Positions 26,816-36,100 of a stretch of 64,000 nucleotides of DNA are shown here, in pieces. Both the position numbers and the translations under genes were made by a program. Source of the DNA: an uncultured Oxalobacteraceae bacterium (GTDB lineage Bacteria; Pseudomonadota; Gammaproteobacteria; Burkholderiales; Burkholderiaceae_D); the NCBI GenBank assembly GCA_903862415.1, contig CAIOYD010000057.1, forward strand, positions 62,001 to 126,000, read 5' to 3'. Numbering within the stretch: the stretch's first letter is position 1; each line of letters opens with the position of its first letter. The notes under the pieces are model-generated. The model was not told the origin of the DNA. It ran no database searches and worked only from the letters and a program-made list of their open reading frames with translations.

Positions 26816-29800
26816 ATGACAACACCGCAATTTACCCACCTTCGCCTGCATTCGGAATATTCCATTGTTGATGGACTTGTCCGGATTGATGACGCCATTA
26901 AAGTGGCAGCACAAGACCGCCAGGCCGCACTGGCAATCACAGATCTGTCCAATTTATTTGGGATGGTGAAATTTTACAAAGAAGCGCGCAGCAAAGGTGT
27001 CAAGCCGATCGCTGGTTGCGATGTCTGGATCACCAATGAGTTGCAGCGTGACAAACCCGGGCGCTTGTTGTTGCTGGTCAAAAATCACGACGGTTATCTG
27101 CAATTGTGTGAATTGCTCAGTCAGGCGTGGCTGGTCAATCAGCATCTCGGTCGCGCGGAAATCCTGCCAGAATGGCTCGCGGCCTTACCGCCGGGTGGCT
27201 TGATCGCACTCTCTGGCGCACATTTTGGTGATGTCGGCATGGCGCTGGAAAATGGCAATCTGGACGGTGCACGCCGTTGCGCCCAGCATTGGGCCAGTGT
27301 GTTTCCTGATCACTTTTATATCGAAATTCAGCGTGCCAACCAGCCTAATATGGCCGCGCAGGTCAAACAGGCGGTAGCGCTGGCGGCTGAACTGGGCTTG
27401 CCGGTGGTGGCAACGCACCCGGTGCAGTTTATCGATTCCAGTGAATTCATTGCTCATGAAGCGCGCACCTGTATAGCCGAAGGCGAAATTCTGGCCAACG
27501 GCCGGCGTGTGAAACGCTTTAACCAAGACCAGTATTTTAAAAGCCAGGCCGAAATGCACGAGCTGTTTGCCGACCTGCCGGGCGCACTGGCCAACTCGGT
27601 GGAAATTGCCAAACGTTGCAATCTGGTGCTCGAACTCGGCAAGCCCAAATTGCCGCTGTTTCCGACCCCGGAAGGTTTGACGCTGGACGATTTTCTGGTG
27701 CAGGAAGCGCAAAAAGGTTTGCACGAGCGCATGCAGTTGCTCTATCCCGATGTAGCTGAACGGGAAAAACAGCAGCCGCGGTATGATGCCCGCTTAAAAT
27801 TCGAAACCGACACCATTATCAAGATGGGCTTTCCCGGTTACTTTTTAATCGTGGCCGAATTTATTCTCTGGGCCAAACAAAACGGCGTCCCGGTCGGTCC
27901 GGGTCGTGGATCAGGTGCTGGTTCGCTGGTGGCCTATTCACTCAAAATTACCGATCTCGATCCGCTGGCCTATAACCTGCTGTTTGAGCGTTTCCTTAAC
28001 CCTGAACGGGTATCGATGCCCGATTTCGATATCGATTTCTGTCAGGAAGGGCGCGACCGGGTTATTCAGCACGTCAAAGATTTGTACGGCAAAGAAGCGG
28101 TGTCGCAAATTGCCACCTTCGGTACCATGGCCGCGAAAGGTGCGATCCGTGACGTTGGCCGGGTGCTCGATTTTGGTTATAACTTCTGTGACGGCATTTC
28201 CAAACTGATTCCGTTCAAACCCGGCAAACAGGTCACCATTGCCGAAGCCATCAAGGAAGAGCCGCAGCTGGCCGAGCGTCAGGAAAACGAAGACGAAGTG
28301 CGTCAATTGCTCGATCTGGCGCAACAGGTGGAAGGCATTACCCGTAACATTGGTATGCATGCCGGTGGGGTATTGATTGCGCCTGGCAAGCTGACCGATT
28401 TCTGTCCGTTGTATACCCAGGGCGGCGATACCGGTGTGGTGTCGCAATACGATAAAGACGATGTTGAAGCCGTCGGTCTGGTGAAGTTCGACTTTTTGGG
28501 TTTGACCACGCTGACCATTCTTGACTGTGCGGTGCGATATATCAAACGGCTTGACCCGGCCATGGCCGCATTCAATCTGGAAACTCTGCCACTCAATGAC
28601 AAGGCATCTTACACCCTGTTGAGCAAGGCCAAAACCGTAGCCGTGTTTCAGCTGGAAAGTCGCGGCATGCAGGGCATGCTCAAAGACGCCCGTCCGGATC
28701 GGTTTGAAGACATTATTGCGCTCGTGGCGCTGTACCGTCCGGGTCCGATGGATCTGATTCCCGACTTTTGCAAACGCAAACACGGTGAACGTTTCGATTA
28801 TCCTGATCCGCGTACCGAAGGTATTCTGTCCGAAACCTACGGCATCATGGTGTATCAGGAACAGGTTATGCAGATGGCGCAGGTGGTGGGTGGGTATTCA
28901 CTCGGTGGCGCCGATTTGTTACGCCGCGCCATGGGTAAGAAAAAAGCCGAAGAAATGGCCGAGCACCGGCAGATTTTCCGCAACGGTGCCGCCAAAGATG
29001 GCCTGAGCGAACAAAAAGCCGATGAAATTTTCGATCTGATGGAAAAATTCGCCGGCTATGGTTTTAATAAATCGCACGCCGCCGCCTATGCACTGCTGGC
29101 CTATCACACCGCGTATTTAAAAGCCCATCATCCGGCGGCCTTTATGGCGGCCAACTTGTCGTTGGCCATGGATGACACCGACAAGATCAAAATTCTGGTC
29201 GAAGATGCGATTGAAGTCTGTCATCTGACCTTGCTGCCACCGGACGTGAATCACTCCGATTACCGCTTTACTCCGGTTGGTCATCCGGATGGTCCGTCCA
29301 AAGCGGCGACACAAATTCGTTATGGTCTGGGTGCGGTCAAGGGCTCAGGACAAAATGCGATTGAAAACATTATCGCCGCGCGCCAGTCCGGGCCGTTTGT
29401 CGATTTGTTTGACTTTACCAAACGGGTAGACAAGCGTCAGGTGAATCGTCGCACTATTGAATCACTTATTCGCGCCGGTGCCTTTGACTGCTTTAATGTC
29501 GATCGTGGCGTGCTGTTGGCCAGCGTCAGTCTGGCGATAGAATTTGCCGAACAGGCCGAAGCAGCGCGCAATCAGGTCAGTCTGTTTGATGACGACGTGA
29601 TGATGTCGAGTGCGCCCGATTATGTGCGTGTGACCCCGTGGAGTGAAAAACGCAAACTCTCGGAAGAAAAACTGGCGTTGGGTTTTTATCTGTCCGGGCA
29701 TCTGTTTTCTATCTATGCACCGGAAGTACGCAAATTTATCCGCACCCCCTTATCCAAACTCGAACCATCGCGCGACAATCGCTTAATGGCTGGGATTATT

Positions 29801-30271
29801 TCCGGTATCCGCACTCAGTTGACTCAGCGTGGGCGAATTTTAATCGTCACCCTCGATGACAGTACCGGCACTCAGGAAGTCACCGTATACGCCGAGCTGG
29901 CCGATGAGTTCAAAAACTATTTTAAAGAAGATGAATTTCTCGCCGTCAGCGGGCGGGTATCGGAAGACCGTTTTTCCGGCGGACTGCGGGTCACGGCAGA
30001 AAAAGTCATGGATATCGCTCAGGCGCGCATTCAGTTTGCTCAGGGCCTGCGTATTGCCATCAATGCTGCCATGGATGTCAATAAGTTGCATACGGCGCTG
30101 ACGCCACACCTGAATGCCAAAGGCTGTCCGCTGCTGGTGCAGTATCAGGGTGCTTCGGCCTGCGCGGAATTGCGTTTTTCCGACGACTGGCGTGTCAGCC
30201 CTGACGATGAATTGCAACAAAAATTAATTGAACTACTTGCGCCCGACAAAGTGGCGATTGTGTACGCCTGA
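26816..30271 (+). CDS. dnaE: DNA polymerase III alpha subunit
   Basis: 1151 aa, normal DnaE1 length. It has an N-terminal PHP domain (THLRLHSEYSIVDGL), palm motifs PVGPGRGSGAGSLVAYSL and the catalytic MPDFDIDFC, and AGYGFNKSHAAAYALLAY. An internal beta-clamp binding motif QVSLF lies near residue 921, and a C-terminal OB-fold region starts about 990 (GIISGIRTQLTQRGRILIVTL). It is the replicative polymerase. The gene probably has its own promoter very close to the ATG and is followed 14 bp later by msbA. Confidence 0.98.
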   Translation: MTTPQFTHLRLHSEYSIVDGLVRIDDAIKVAAQDRQAALAITDLSNLFGMVKFYKEARSKGVKPIAGCDVWITNELQRDKPGRLLLLVKNHDGYLQLCELLSQAWLVNQHLGRAEILPEWLAALPPGGLIALSGAHFGDVGMALENGNLDGARRCAQHWASVFPDHFYIEIQRANQPNMAAQVKQAVALAAELGLPVVATHPVQFIDSSEFIAHEARTCIAEGEILANGRRVKRFNQDQYFKSQAEMHELFADLPGALANSVEIAKRCNLVLELGKPKLPLFPTPEGLTLDDFLVQEAQKGLHERMQLLYPDVAEREKQQPRYDARLKFETDTIIKMGFPGYFLIVAEFILWAKQNGVPVGPGRGSGAGSLVAYSLKITDLDPLAYNLLFERFLNPERVSMPDFDIDFCQEGRDRVIQHVKDLYGKEAVSQIATFGTMAAKGAIRDVGRVLDFGYNFCDGISKLIPFKPGKQVTIAEAIKEEPQLAERQENEDEVRQLLDLAQQVEGITRNIGMHAGGVLIAPGKLTDFCPLYTQGGDTGVVSQYDKDDVEAVGLVKFDFLGLTTLTILDCAVRYIKRLDPAMAAFNLETLPLNDKASYTLLSKAKTVAVFQLESRGMQGMLKDARPDRFEDIIALVALYRPGPMDLIPDFCKRKHGERFDYPDPRTEGILSETYGIMVYQEQVMQMAQVVGGYSLGGADLLRRAMGKKKAEEMAEHRQIFRNGAAKDGLSEQKADEIFDLMEKFAGYGFNKSHAAAYALLAYHTAYLKAHHPAAFMAANLSLAMDDTDKIKILVEDAIEVCHLTLLPPDVNHSDYRFTPVGHPDGPSKAATQIRYGLGAVKGSGQNAIENIIAARQSGPFVDLFDFTKRVDKRQVNRRTIESLIRAGAFDCFNVDRGVLLASVSLAIEFAEQAEAARNQVSLFDDDVMMSSAPDYVRVTPWSEKRKLSEEKLALGFYLSGHLFSIYAPEVRKFIRTPLSKLEPSRDNRLMAGIISGIRTQLTQRGRILIVTLDDSTGTQEVTVYAELADEFKNYFKEDEFLAVSGRVSEDRFSGGLRVTAEKVMDIAQARIQFAQGLRIAINAAMDVNKLHTALTPHLNAKGCPLLVQYQGASACAELRFSDDWRVSPDDELQQKLIELLAPDKVAIVYA

Positions 30272-30285
30272 AAGAAAGAACTCGA

Positions 30286-32037
30286 ATGAACATTAATCCG
30301 TATTTTATTCGCTTGTGGAAAGCCGTCAGTCCCTACAACAAGCGTATCGGCATGGCTTTTGTTGGCATGGTCGGCGCGGCCTGTACCGAGCCGGTGTTTC
30401 CGTGGATTTTAAAAATCCTCATTGATAATGGTTTTTCCGAACAAAAATCGCTGGCTGCCTGGATGGTGCCGCTGGGTATCGTAGGAATTTTTTTCCTGCG
30501 TGGAATCTTCACTTTCTGCACCCAATATTACATGGCCTGGGTAGCCAATAAATTACTCAGCGACATGCGCGAACAAATGTTTTCCCGCACCCTCGATGTC
30601 TCGATCGCCTATTATCTGAAAGAATCCAGCGGCCGACTGATCAACACCATCATGTATGAAGTCCAGCAAGTGGTGGAGATGGTCAAAGTGTCGATCAATA
30701 CCCTGATCCGCGATACCATCACGGTGGTGGCTTTAATGGTCTATTTATTGATCCAGAACTGGCAGTTGACGGTGGTGGCGCTGTTCATCATTCCTTCGAT
30801 GGCTTACGTGGTACGCATTACCAGCAAACGTTTGCGTCAACTGAATGTGCATCAGCTGCAGCTCAACAGTGAGCTTACTCAGGTGGTGGAAGAAGCCACT
30901 CGTGCGAGTCAGGTGATCCGGATTTTTGGTGCACAGGGTTATGAACATACCCGTTTCCGCAACAAGAGTGAAAAACTGCGTGGCTATGCCCAGCGTGTCA
31001 CGGTCGCTTCCGGTTCCACCACGCCGATCACCCAGATGGTGGCCGCACTGGCGGTGTCGCTGGTGATCGTGGTGGCCATGCGTCCCAACCTGCTGCCATT
31101 CCACAGTCATCCGTTTACGCCCGGTGATTTCGTCGCCTACATTACCACCATGCTGCTGCTGTTGGCGCCGCTCAAGCGACTCTCTGATTTGAATGGTCCG
31201 CTGCAGCGCGGTCTGATTGCCGCCGAGTCGGTATTCAATCTGATCGATACTCCACCGGAATCGGACCAGGGCATCGAATTAAGCGCACGCGCCAGCGGTA
31301 ATCTGGAATTCATCAACACCGAATTTAGTTATGCCGGTCAGGAAACGCTGGCCCTCAAAGGCGTGAATCTGCAAATACGCGCAGGTGAAACCATTGCGCT
31401 GGTCGGCATGTCCGGCGGCGGCAAAACCTCGCTGGTGAATCTGGTGCCGCGCTTTTATGCGCCCACCGCCGGACTGATCAAACTCGATGGCCATGATCTG
31501 GCCGCTATTTCTCTCAAAAGCCTGCGCGCTCAGATCGCCATGGTGGGGCAGAATGTGGTGCTTTTTGATGACACCATTGCTGCCAATATTGCTTACGGTG
31601 ATGTTAATCCCGATGCCGCGCGCATTGATGCCGCCGTCAAAGCCGCCCATCTGACCGATGTGATCGACGATCTGCCACTGGGACTGCAAACGGAAATCGG
31701 TGACAATGGCACGCGCCTTTCAGGCGGTCAGCGCCAGCGGCTGGCGATTGCACGGGCGATTTACAAAAATGCCCCGATCCTGATTCTGGATGAAGCCACG
31801 TCAGCACTTGATTCCGAATCGGAGCGGGTAGTGCAGGCCGCACTCGACAGTCTGATTCAGGGACGTACCACACTCGTCATTGCCCACCGCCTGTCGACCA
31901 TAGAGCGCGCTGACCGGATAGCGGTACTGACTGATGGAGAAATCACTGAAATCGGCACCCATGCGGAACTTTTACAAAAAAATGGCACTTATGCACATTT
32001 ACATCAATTACAGTTCAGTAAAAAATCACCGGCTTAA
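30286..32037 (+). CDS. msbA: Lipid A export permease/ATPase MsbA
   Basis: 583 aa. An N-terminal six-helix ABC exporter membrane domain (about 1-320) is followed by an ATPase domain: Walker A GMSGGGKTS, signature LSGGQRQRLAIARA, Walker B ILILDEATSALDSESE, and the H-loop in IAHRLST. It flips lipid A-core across the inner membrane. It is placed between dnaE and LPS-core type genes, and it faces the waaL operon across the DUF5672 gene, which supports the assignment. Confidence 0.94.
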   Translation: MNINPYFIRLWKAVSPYNKRIGMAFVGMVGAACTEPVFPWILKILIDNGFSEQKSLAAWMVPLGIVGIFFLRGIFTFCTQYYMAWVANKLLSDMREQMFSRTLDVSIAYYLKESSGRLINTIMYEVQQVVEMVKVSINTLIRDTITVVALMVYLLIQNWQLTVVALFIIPSMAYVVRITSKRLRQLNVHQLQLNSELTQVVEEATRASQVIRIFGAQGYEHTRFRNKSEKLRGYAQRVTVASGSTTPITQMVAALAVSLVIVVAMRPNLLPFHSHPFTPGDFVAYITTMLLLLAPLKRLSDLNGPLQRGLIAAESVFNLIDTPPESDQGIELSARASGNLEFINTEFSYAGQETLALKGVNLQIRAGETIALVGMSGGGKTSLVNLVPRFYAPTAGLIKLDGHDLAAISLKSLRAQIAMVGQNVVLFDDTIAANIAYGDVNPDAARIDAAVKAAHLTDVIDDLPLGLQTEIGDNGTRLSGGQRQRLAIARAIYKNAPILILDEATSALDSESERVVQAALDSLIQGRTTLVIAHRLSTIERADRIAVLTDGEITEIGTHAELLQKNGTYAHLHQLQFSKKSPA

Positions 32038-32074
32038 GCACGCGTATTGACTGAATTGATTTTATGGAGCGACC

Positions 32075-32827
32075 GTGGCACACACTTTACAAAGCTACCT
32101 GAAAAAAAATCTTACCCACGGGCGATTTAAATTCGGCTTTCCCTTATTCACCAAACCGCGCCGCCTGGCGCTGCCTACCGTCACGCTACTCATCATTGAT
32201 TGTGTCGATTATGAGCGTGCCCGCCGTGCTCTGGATCACTGCCGTTTTTATTGCGATTTTGCCGAGGTTAAATTACTGACGCACTTTGAGATTGATGATC
32301 CACTGGTGGTAAAAATAGCGCCATTGCGCAGCATTGAAGCGTATTCGGAATTTTTACTCAAGCAGGTGACGGATTATTTCAGAACTGAACATGTACTCAT
32401 TGCTCAATGGGATGGTTTCGTTTTCAACCCGAGGTATTGGACGCCGGAATTTTTACGTTACGATTACATCGGCGCTCCCTGGCCTGTGCATCTGATCGCT
32501 AATCCGGAACATAAAGAGTATTTGGTCGGCAATGGCGGCTTTTCGCTGCGCAGTAAGCGATTGCAGGATTTTTTAAAGCAAGACCCGGCAATACAGGCTA
32601 TTGATAGTGAAGATGTAGTGATATGCCAGTATCAGCGTGCACGGCTGGAACAGGCCGGTTTTCACTTCGCCCCGGTCGAGTTGGCCAGACAGTTTGCCTG
32701 TGAAGTCAATTTAACCCGCTCGTTTGGTCAGCACGGCCGTGTAGGTGTTAACATGCCGTTGCACCCACTGTGGTTGCGGCTATATAACCTGCTGCACTAT
32801 GGACGGTTTGTGCGGCAAGTTTTGTAA
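32075..32827 (+). CDS. DUF5672 family protein, probable glycosyltransferase
   Basis: 250 aa from a GTG start preceded by GGAG. The N-terminal part (VTLLIIDCVDYERARRAL) and the block HVLIAQWDGFVFNPRYW, then YIGAPW and GNGGFSLRSKRL, match the DUF5672 pattern found next to LPS and O-antigen transferases. The WDGF/GNGGF blocks resemble a nucleotide-sugar binding site. It follows msbA by 38 bp and ends two bases before the convergent GT9 gene. A role in modifying the LPS core is inferred from position only. Confidence 0.8.
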   Translation: MAHTLQSYLKKNLTHGRFKFGFPLFTKPRRLALPTVTLLIIDCVDYERARRALDHCRFYCDFAEVKLLTHFEIDDPLVVKIAPLRSIEAYSEFLLKQVTDYFRTEHVLIAQWDGFVFNPRYWTPEFLRYDYIGAPWPVHLIANPEHKEYLVGNGGFSLRSKRLQDFLKQDPAIQAIDSEDVVICQYQRARLEQAGFHFAPVELARQFACEVNLTRSFGQHGRVGVNMPLHPLWLRLYNLLHYGRFVRQVL

Positions 32828-32829
32828 GT

Positions 32830-33948
32830 TTAGCCAATCACCTTCATCACCTGATCCACCGAAATTTTTTCCACCCAGTCCTTGCGCTGTCCCACCCGGA
32901 TAATGGTGCTGATGTTGGCATTGATCGGTACCCATTCCGGACTGGTCTGGCGCATGAGCGCGACTACCGGCACATGCACGGCATTGGCCAAATGCATGAC
33001 GGCGGTTTCTACCGAAATAATCAATTGGGTCAGACTGAGTATGGCAGGCAGCTGAAAGAAATTTTCTTGCGCACTGAACAAATGCACCTGGTTCAGATTG
33101 CGACGCGCGAACAACTCTTGGGCGGCTTGCATGCATTCGGGAATAACATTGATCACAAAGCCAGCTTCACGCCATTGCTCGCAGCCCTGCATGGCGGCAG
33201 CCAGTTCAAACACGCGTTCCAGTGGCCAGCTGCGTTCTGGGGACTTGGAAAAACCGTTTAAAAAAATCACCCGTTGCCCGGCAGAAAAATGCCAGTTGGC
33301 AAACTGCTGCCTGGCGTAGTCATGCCAGCGTGGCGGAATGTCGACATACGGAAAACGATCTTCGTCACGGATGTTGATGTTAAACAGTTGATGAAACCAG
33401 TCGGCATAAATGCTGCTGATATGGGGAATATAACTTAAACCGGCCTGCTGTTTTTTGCTGATGCGATAGGCAGGAATAAAGGCATCCAGCTGGCGGTAGA
33501 TAAGATGTTTGGGAATATCGTAAAACCGCACGCGTTTTTTTTGCCCGACGATAAAACCGTTGGCGCTGATTTTACGCATTAAATTGACATACTTGTGCCG
33601 GTGGTGCACTGCCAGCGAAACGACCAGTGGATATTCTTCCGTTTGTGCCCGCCGGATCGATTCGTTATACAGTTCCGGACTGTAGGTCTGGTTGTAGACA
33701 CGCTCAAACAAGTCAGAGGCATTAACCCAGTCATAAAGGGAATATTTTTTCAGATTATCCCACTGGTTGGCATCCGGAGTACGTCGCAATTCATCTACCC
33801 AGAGATGAATTTTAATGTGTGGGTAGGCCTGGGCAAAAGCGCGGAAGCAATTCTGCATGTAAGTAAAGTCACCCAGCGCCAGATGCGCGATGAACAAAAT
33901 CTTGTCGGCTTTTTCCAGAATTTCAGCTGGGATTAATGGCATCTTCAT
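32830..33948 (-). CDS. Glycosyltransferase family 9 (heptosyltransferase-like)
   Basis: 372 aa. N-terminal KILFIAHLALGDFTYMQN and the C-terminal donor-site region ISVETAVMHLANAVHVPVVALM are the GT9 marks (ADP-heptose:LPS transferases and relatives). It is a paralog of the 365-aa product at 34974: the two share IAHLA-GDFTY, KYSLYDW, YSPEL and RQ--PEWVP. It is the last gene of the - strand unit waaL, GT9, GT8, GT9. Its donor could be heptose or another sugar; the family alone does not decide. Confidence 0.88.
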   Translation of the reverse strand: MKMPLIPAEILEKADKILFIAHLALGDFTYMQNCFRAFAQAYPHIKIHLWVDELRRTPDANQWDNLKKYSLYDWVNASDLFERVYNQTYSPELYNESIRRAQTEEYPLVVSLAVHHRHKYVNLMRKISANGFIVGQKKRVRFYDIPKHLIYRQLDAFIPAYRISKKQQAGLSYIPHISSIYADWFHQLFNINIRDEDRFPYVDIPPRWHDYARQQFANWHFSAGQRVIFLNGFSKSPERSWPLERVFELAAAMQGCEQWREAGFVINVIPECMQAAQELFARRNLNQVHLFSAQENFFQLPAILSLTQLIISVETAVMHLANAVHVPVVALMRQTSPEWVPINANISTIIRVGQRKDWVEKISVDQVMKVIG

Positions 33949-33980
33949 GAATTGGTCCGGTTATATGGTTGCAGGTTGGT

Positions 33981-34973
33981 TCAATTCTTGCGAGGCCGGG
34001 CCTGAAGGTATTTCCAAAACCACTGGATACTGTTGCCGTACTGTTTGCGTTTCCAGAGAAAACGCGAATTCATGCGCATTTCTTTATAGTTTTGCGGACT
34101 GGCATCCATCGGCATATCGGCCCAGGGTGACATCTGGTGATATTTGGAAAAAATCTTGCGCGCGTCATGCAAGCACCAGTCGGCCCAGGGTTTGACCGCA
34201 CCGGCAAAATGAATCAGCACCGCATCACCGACATCGTGCATGGCGCGTCGTTCATTTTCCAGATCGCCAATTAAACCATACAGATAATTCCAGCGTATCG
34301 GAATGTACGTGGCCTTGCCATCGAGCGCCATATTGAGCGCATCCTGATCGGGAAAACGGAAATCATCACCACCGGTGAGCATGGCGTTGATCGTGGCTTC
34401 GGTGATGCCGGCAGCTAACCAGTTGGTGATATTCATGTACAGCACACCGGAATTGAAATATTTGATTTGCGACAGTTTTAATGCTGCTGCCCGTCGTACC
34501 GTGGTGGCTTCGGCATCCGGTACCACGTAGGCGATGATGTCTTCCATCGGCAACGCCATGAGTTCATCGAGTTTGCCCACGCACAGAATATCGGCATCCA
34601 GATACAGTACCTTGTCGGTGTAATCCTTGAGGATATCGGGAATCGCCAGCCGGGTAAAAATCGCCGGTGAATAATAAGTGGACGCGATGTAATGGGTGAA
34701 CTGGCTGAACAGATCAGGTGACACCAGATGAATATGGGTCTTGACCGGATAATCGGCTTCCAGCTTCAGCAGTCGGGCACGATGGTCATCGGAAACCGCA
34801 AAAGCAAGCACATGAAAAGTAAAATGCACGCCCGGATTATTGGCCAGAATCGACAGGATGGTGGTGCCCATACTGCGGCAATAACGGTTGTCGACGCAAA
34901 AAGCGATATGAAACGAGTCAGCCACAATGGCTGATCCCGTGGTCAGCGCGACTGGATTCTGGACAGGATGCAT
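33981..34973 (-). CDS. Glycosyltransferase family 8 (LPS glycosyltransferase-like)
   Basis: 330 aa. Opening FHIAFCVDNRYCRSMGTTI, then YTDKVLYLDADILC (DxD metal and UDP-sugar site) and FNSGVLYMNI are the conserved blocks of GT8 galactosyl/glucosyltransferases such as WaaJ/WaaI. A C-terminal HFAGAVKPW motif is also typical. It sits between two paralogous GT9 genes and overlaps none of them. It likely adds an outer-core hexose at the cytoplasmic face of the inner membrane (inference). Confidence 0.92.
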   Translation of the reverse strand: MHPVQNPVALTTGSAIVADSFHIAFCVDNRYCRSMGTTILSILANNPGVHFTFHVLAFAVSDDHRARLLKLEADYPVKTHIHLVSPDLFSQFTHYIASTYYSPAIFTRLAIPDILKDYTDKVLYLDADILCVGKLDELMALPMEDIIAYVVPDAEATTVRRAAALKLSQIKYFNSGVLYMNITNWLAAGITEATINAMLTGGDDFRFPDQDALNMALDGKATYIPIRWNYLYGLIGDLENERRAMHDVGDAVLIHFAGAVKPWADWCLHDARKIFSKYHQMSPWADMPMDASPQNYKEMRMNSRFLWKRKQYGNSIQWFWKYLQARPRKN

Positions 34974-36071
34974 TTACAGGACCTTTATAATCTGTTCAAC
35001 AGTAATGGCATCGACCCATTCACTGCGTCGTCGCGTGGTGATGACGGTGCTGTGCTCACTGTCGAAGGGTACCCATTCGGGATTTTTTTGTCGCATCATT
35101 GCTATTACCGGCACATGCACTGCATTGGCCAGATGCATGACGGCGGTTTCGACCGAAATAATCAAATCACAGCGCTGCAACATGGCGGGTAACTGGAAAA
35201 AGTTTTCCTGCGCGCTGAACAAATGCGTGTCTTGCAGCTGATACGCGTTGAGCACCTTGTTGGCATGGTCGAATTCTTGCGGTACCGCATTGACGATAAA
35301 AGTGCTGTTGCTCCAGGCCGGTAAAGCACGCATGGCGATGATGAGTTGCGCCACGCTCGCCAGCGGCCAGCAGCGTTTTTTGGTTTTGGCAAACGCATTG
35401 ATGAATACCACACGCCGTCCCTGGCTGATGGCGGCGGCGCTGACGCCCCAGTCCTGCAACTGCTGTTGTGCACCGGCGTGCCATGGTGGCGGGATTTCCA
35501 CAAACGGAAACCGTTCTGCCTGGCTGACCTGCAAACCACACAGTTGTTTAAACCAGTCGGCATAGACTTCGGTAATGTGATAATCGCGGCCATGAAAGGG
35601 CGCAAAGCGTGCGTTCAGCCCTGCATAGGCGGAACGGTCCCACGGGGCAAACCAGCGCGGTGGTTTTTGGATGCCGACCACAAACGCCTTCGGGCCGATG
35701 GTGCGTGCGAGTCGGGCATACTTAAATGGGCGCAGTGTGGCCAGAGAAATCACCAGCGGATACTCTTCCTGTTGGGCTTCAAGAATCGATTGCTGCAATA
35801 ATTCCGGACTATAGGTACGACGATAAATTTTGTGAAAACAGCTGCAATGCTCAGCCCAGTCATAGAGCGAATATTTTTTCAGAAACTCCCACTGACTGGA
35901 GTCAGCTGTGCAACGGACTTCATCAATCCACAAATCGACCTGCAGTTGCGGATAGGCTTTGGCAAAGGCGGTGAAAAAATTCTGCAGGTAAGTAAAGTCA
36001 CCAATGGCCAGGTGCGCAATAAAGAGGACTTTCCCAGCTGTTGCCAGCTTTTCTGTTGGAATGAGTTGCAT
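34974..36071 (-). CDS. Glycosyltransferase family 9 (heptosyltransferase-like)
   Basis: 365 aa, with KVLFIAHLAIGDFTYLQN at the N-terminus and ISVETAVMHLANAVHVPVIAMM in the donor-binding half. It is a diverged duplicate of the gene at 32830; the GT8 gene lies between them, abutting this one without a gap. It probably acts on the LPS core in the same transcript as waaL. Which of the two paralogs adds the first sugar cannot be told. Confidence 0.88.
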   Translation of the reverse strand: MQLIPTEKLATAGKVLFIAHLAIGDFTYLQNFFTAFAKAYPQLQVDLWIDEVRCTADSSQWEFLKKYSLYDWAEHCSCFHKIYRRTYSPELLQQSILEAQQEEYPLVISLATLRPFKYARLARTIGPKAFVVGIQKPPRWFAPWDRSAYAGLNARFAPFHGRDYHITEVYADWFKQLCGLQVSQAERFPFVEIPPPWHAGAQQQLQDWGVSAAAISQGRRVVFINAFAKTKKRCWPLASVAQLIIAMRALPAWSNSTFIVNAVPQEFDHANKVLNAYQLQDTHLFSAQENFFQLPAMLQRCDLIISVETAVMHLANAVHVPVIAMMRQKNPEWVPFDSEHSTVITTRRRSEWVDAITVEQIIKVL

Positions 36072-36100
36072 ACGGTCGAGTCGATCAGTCTGGGTTTTAA

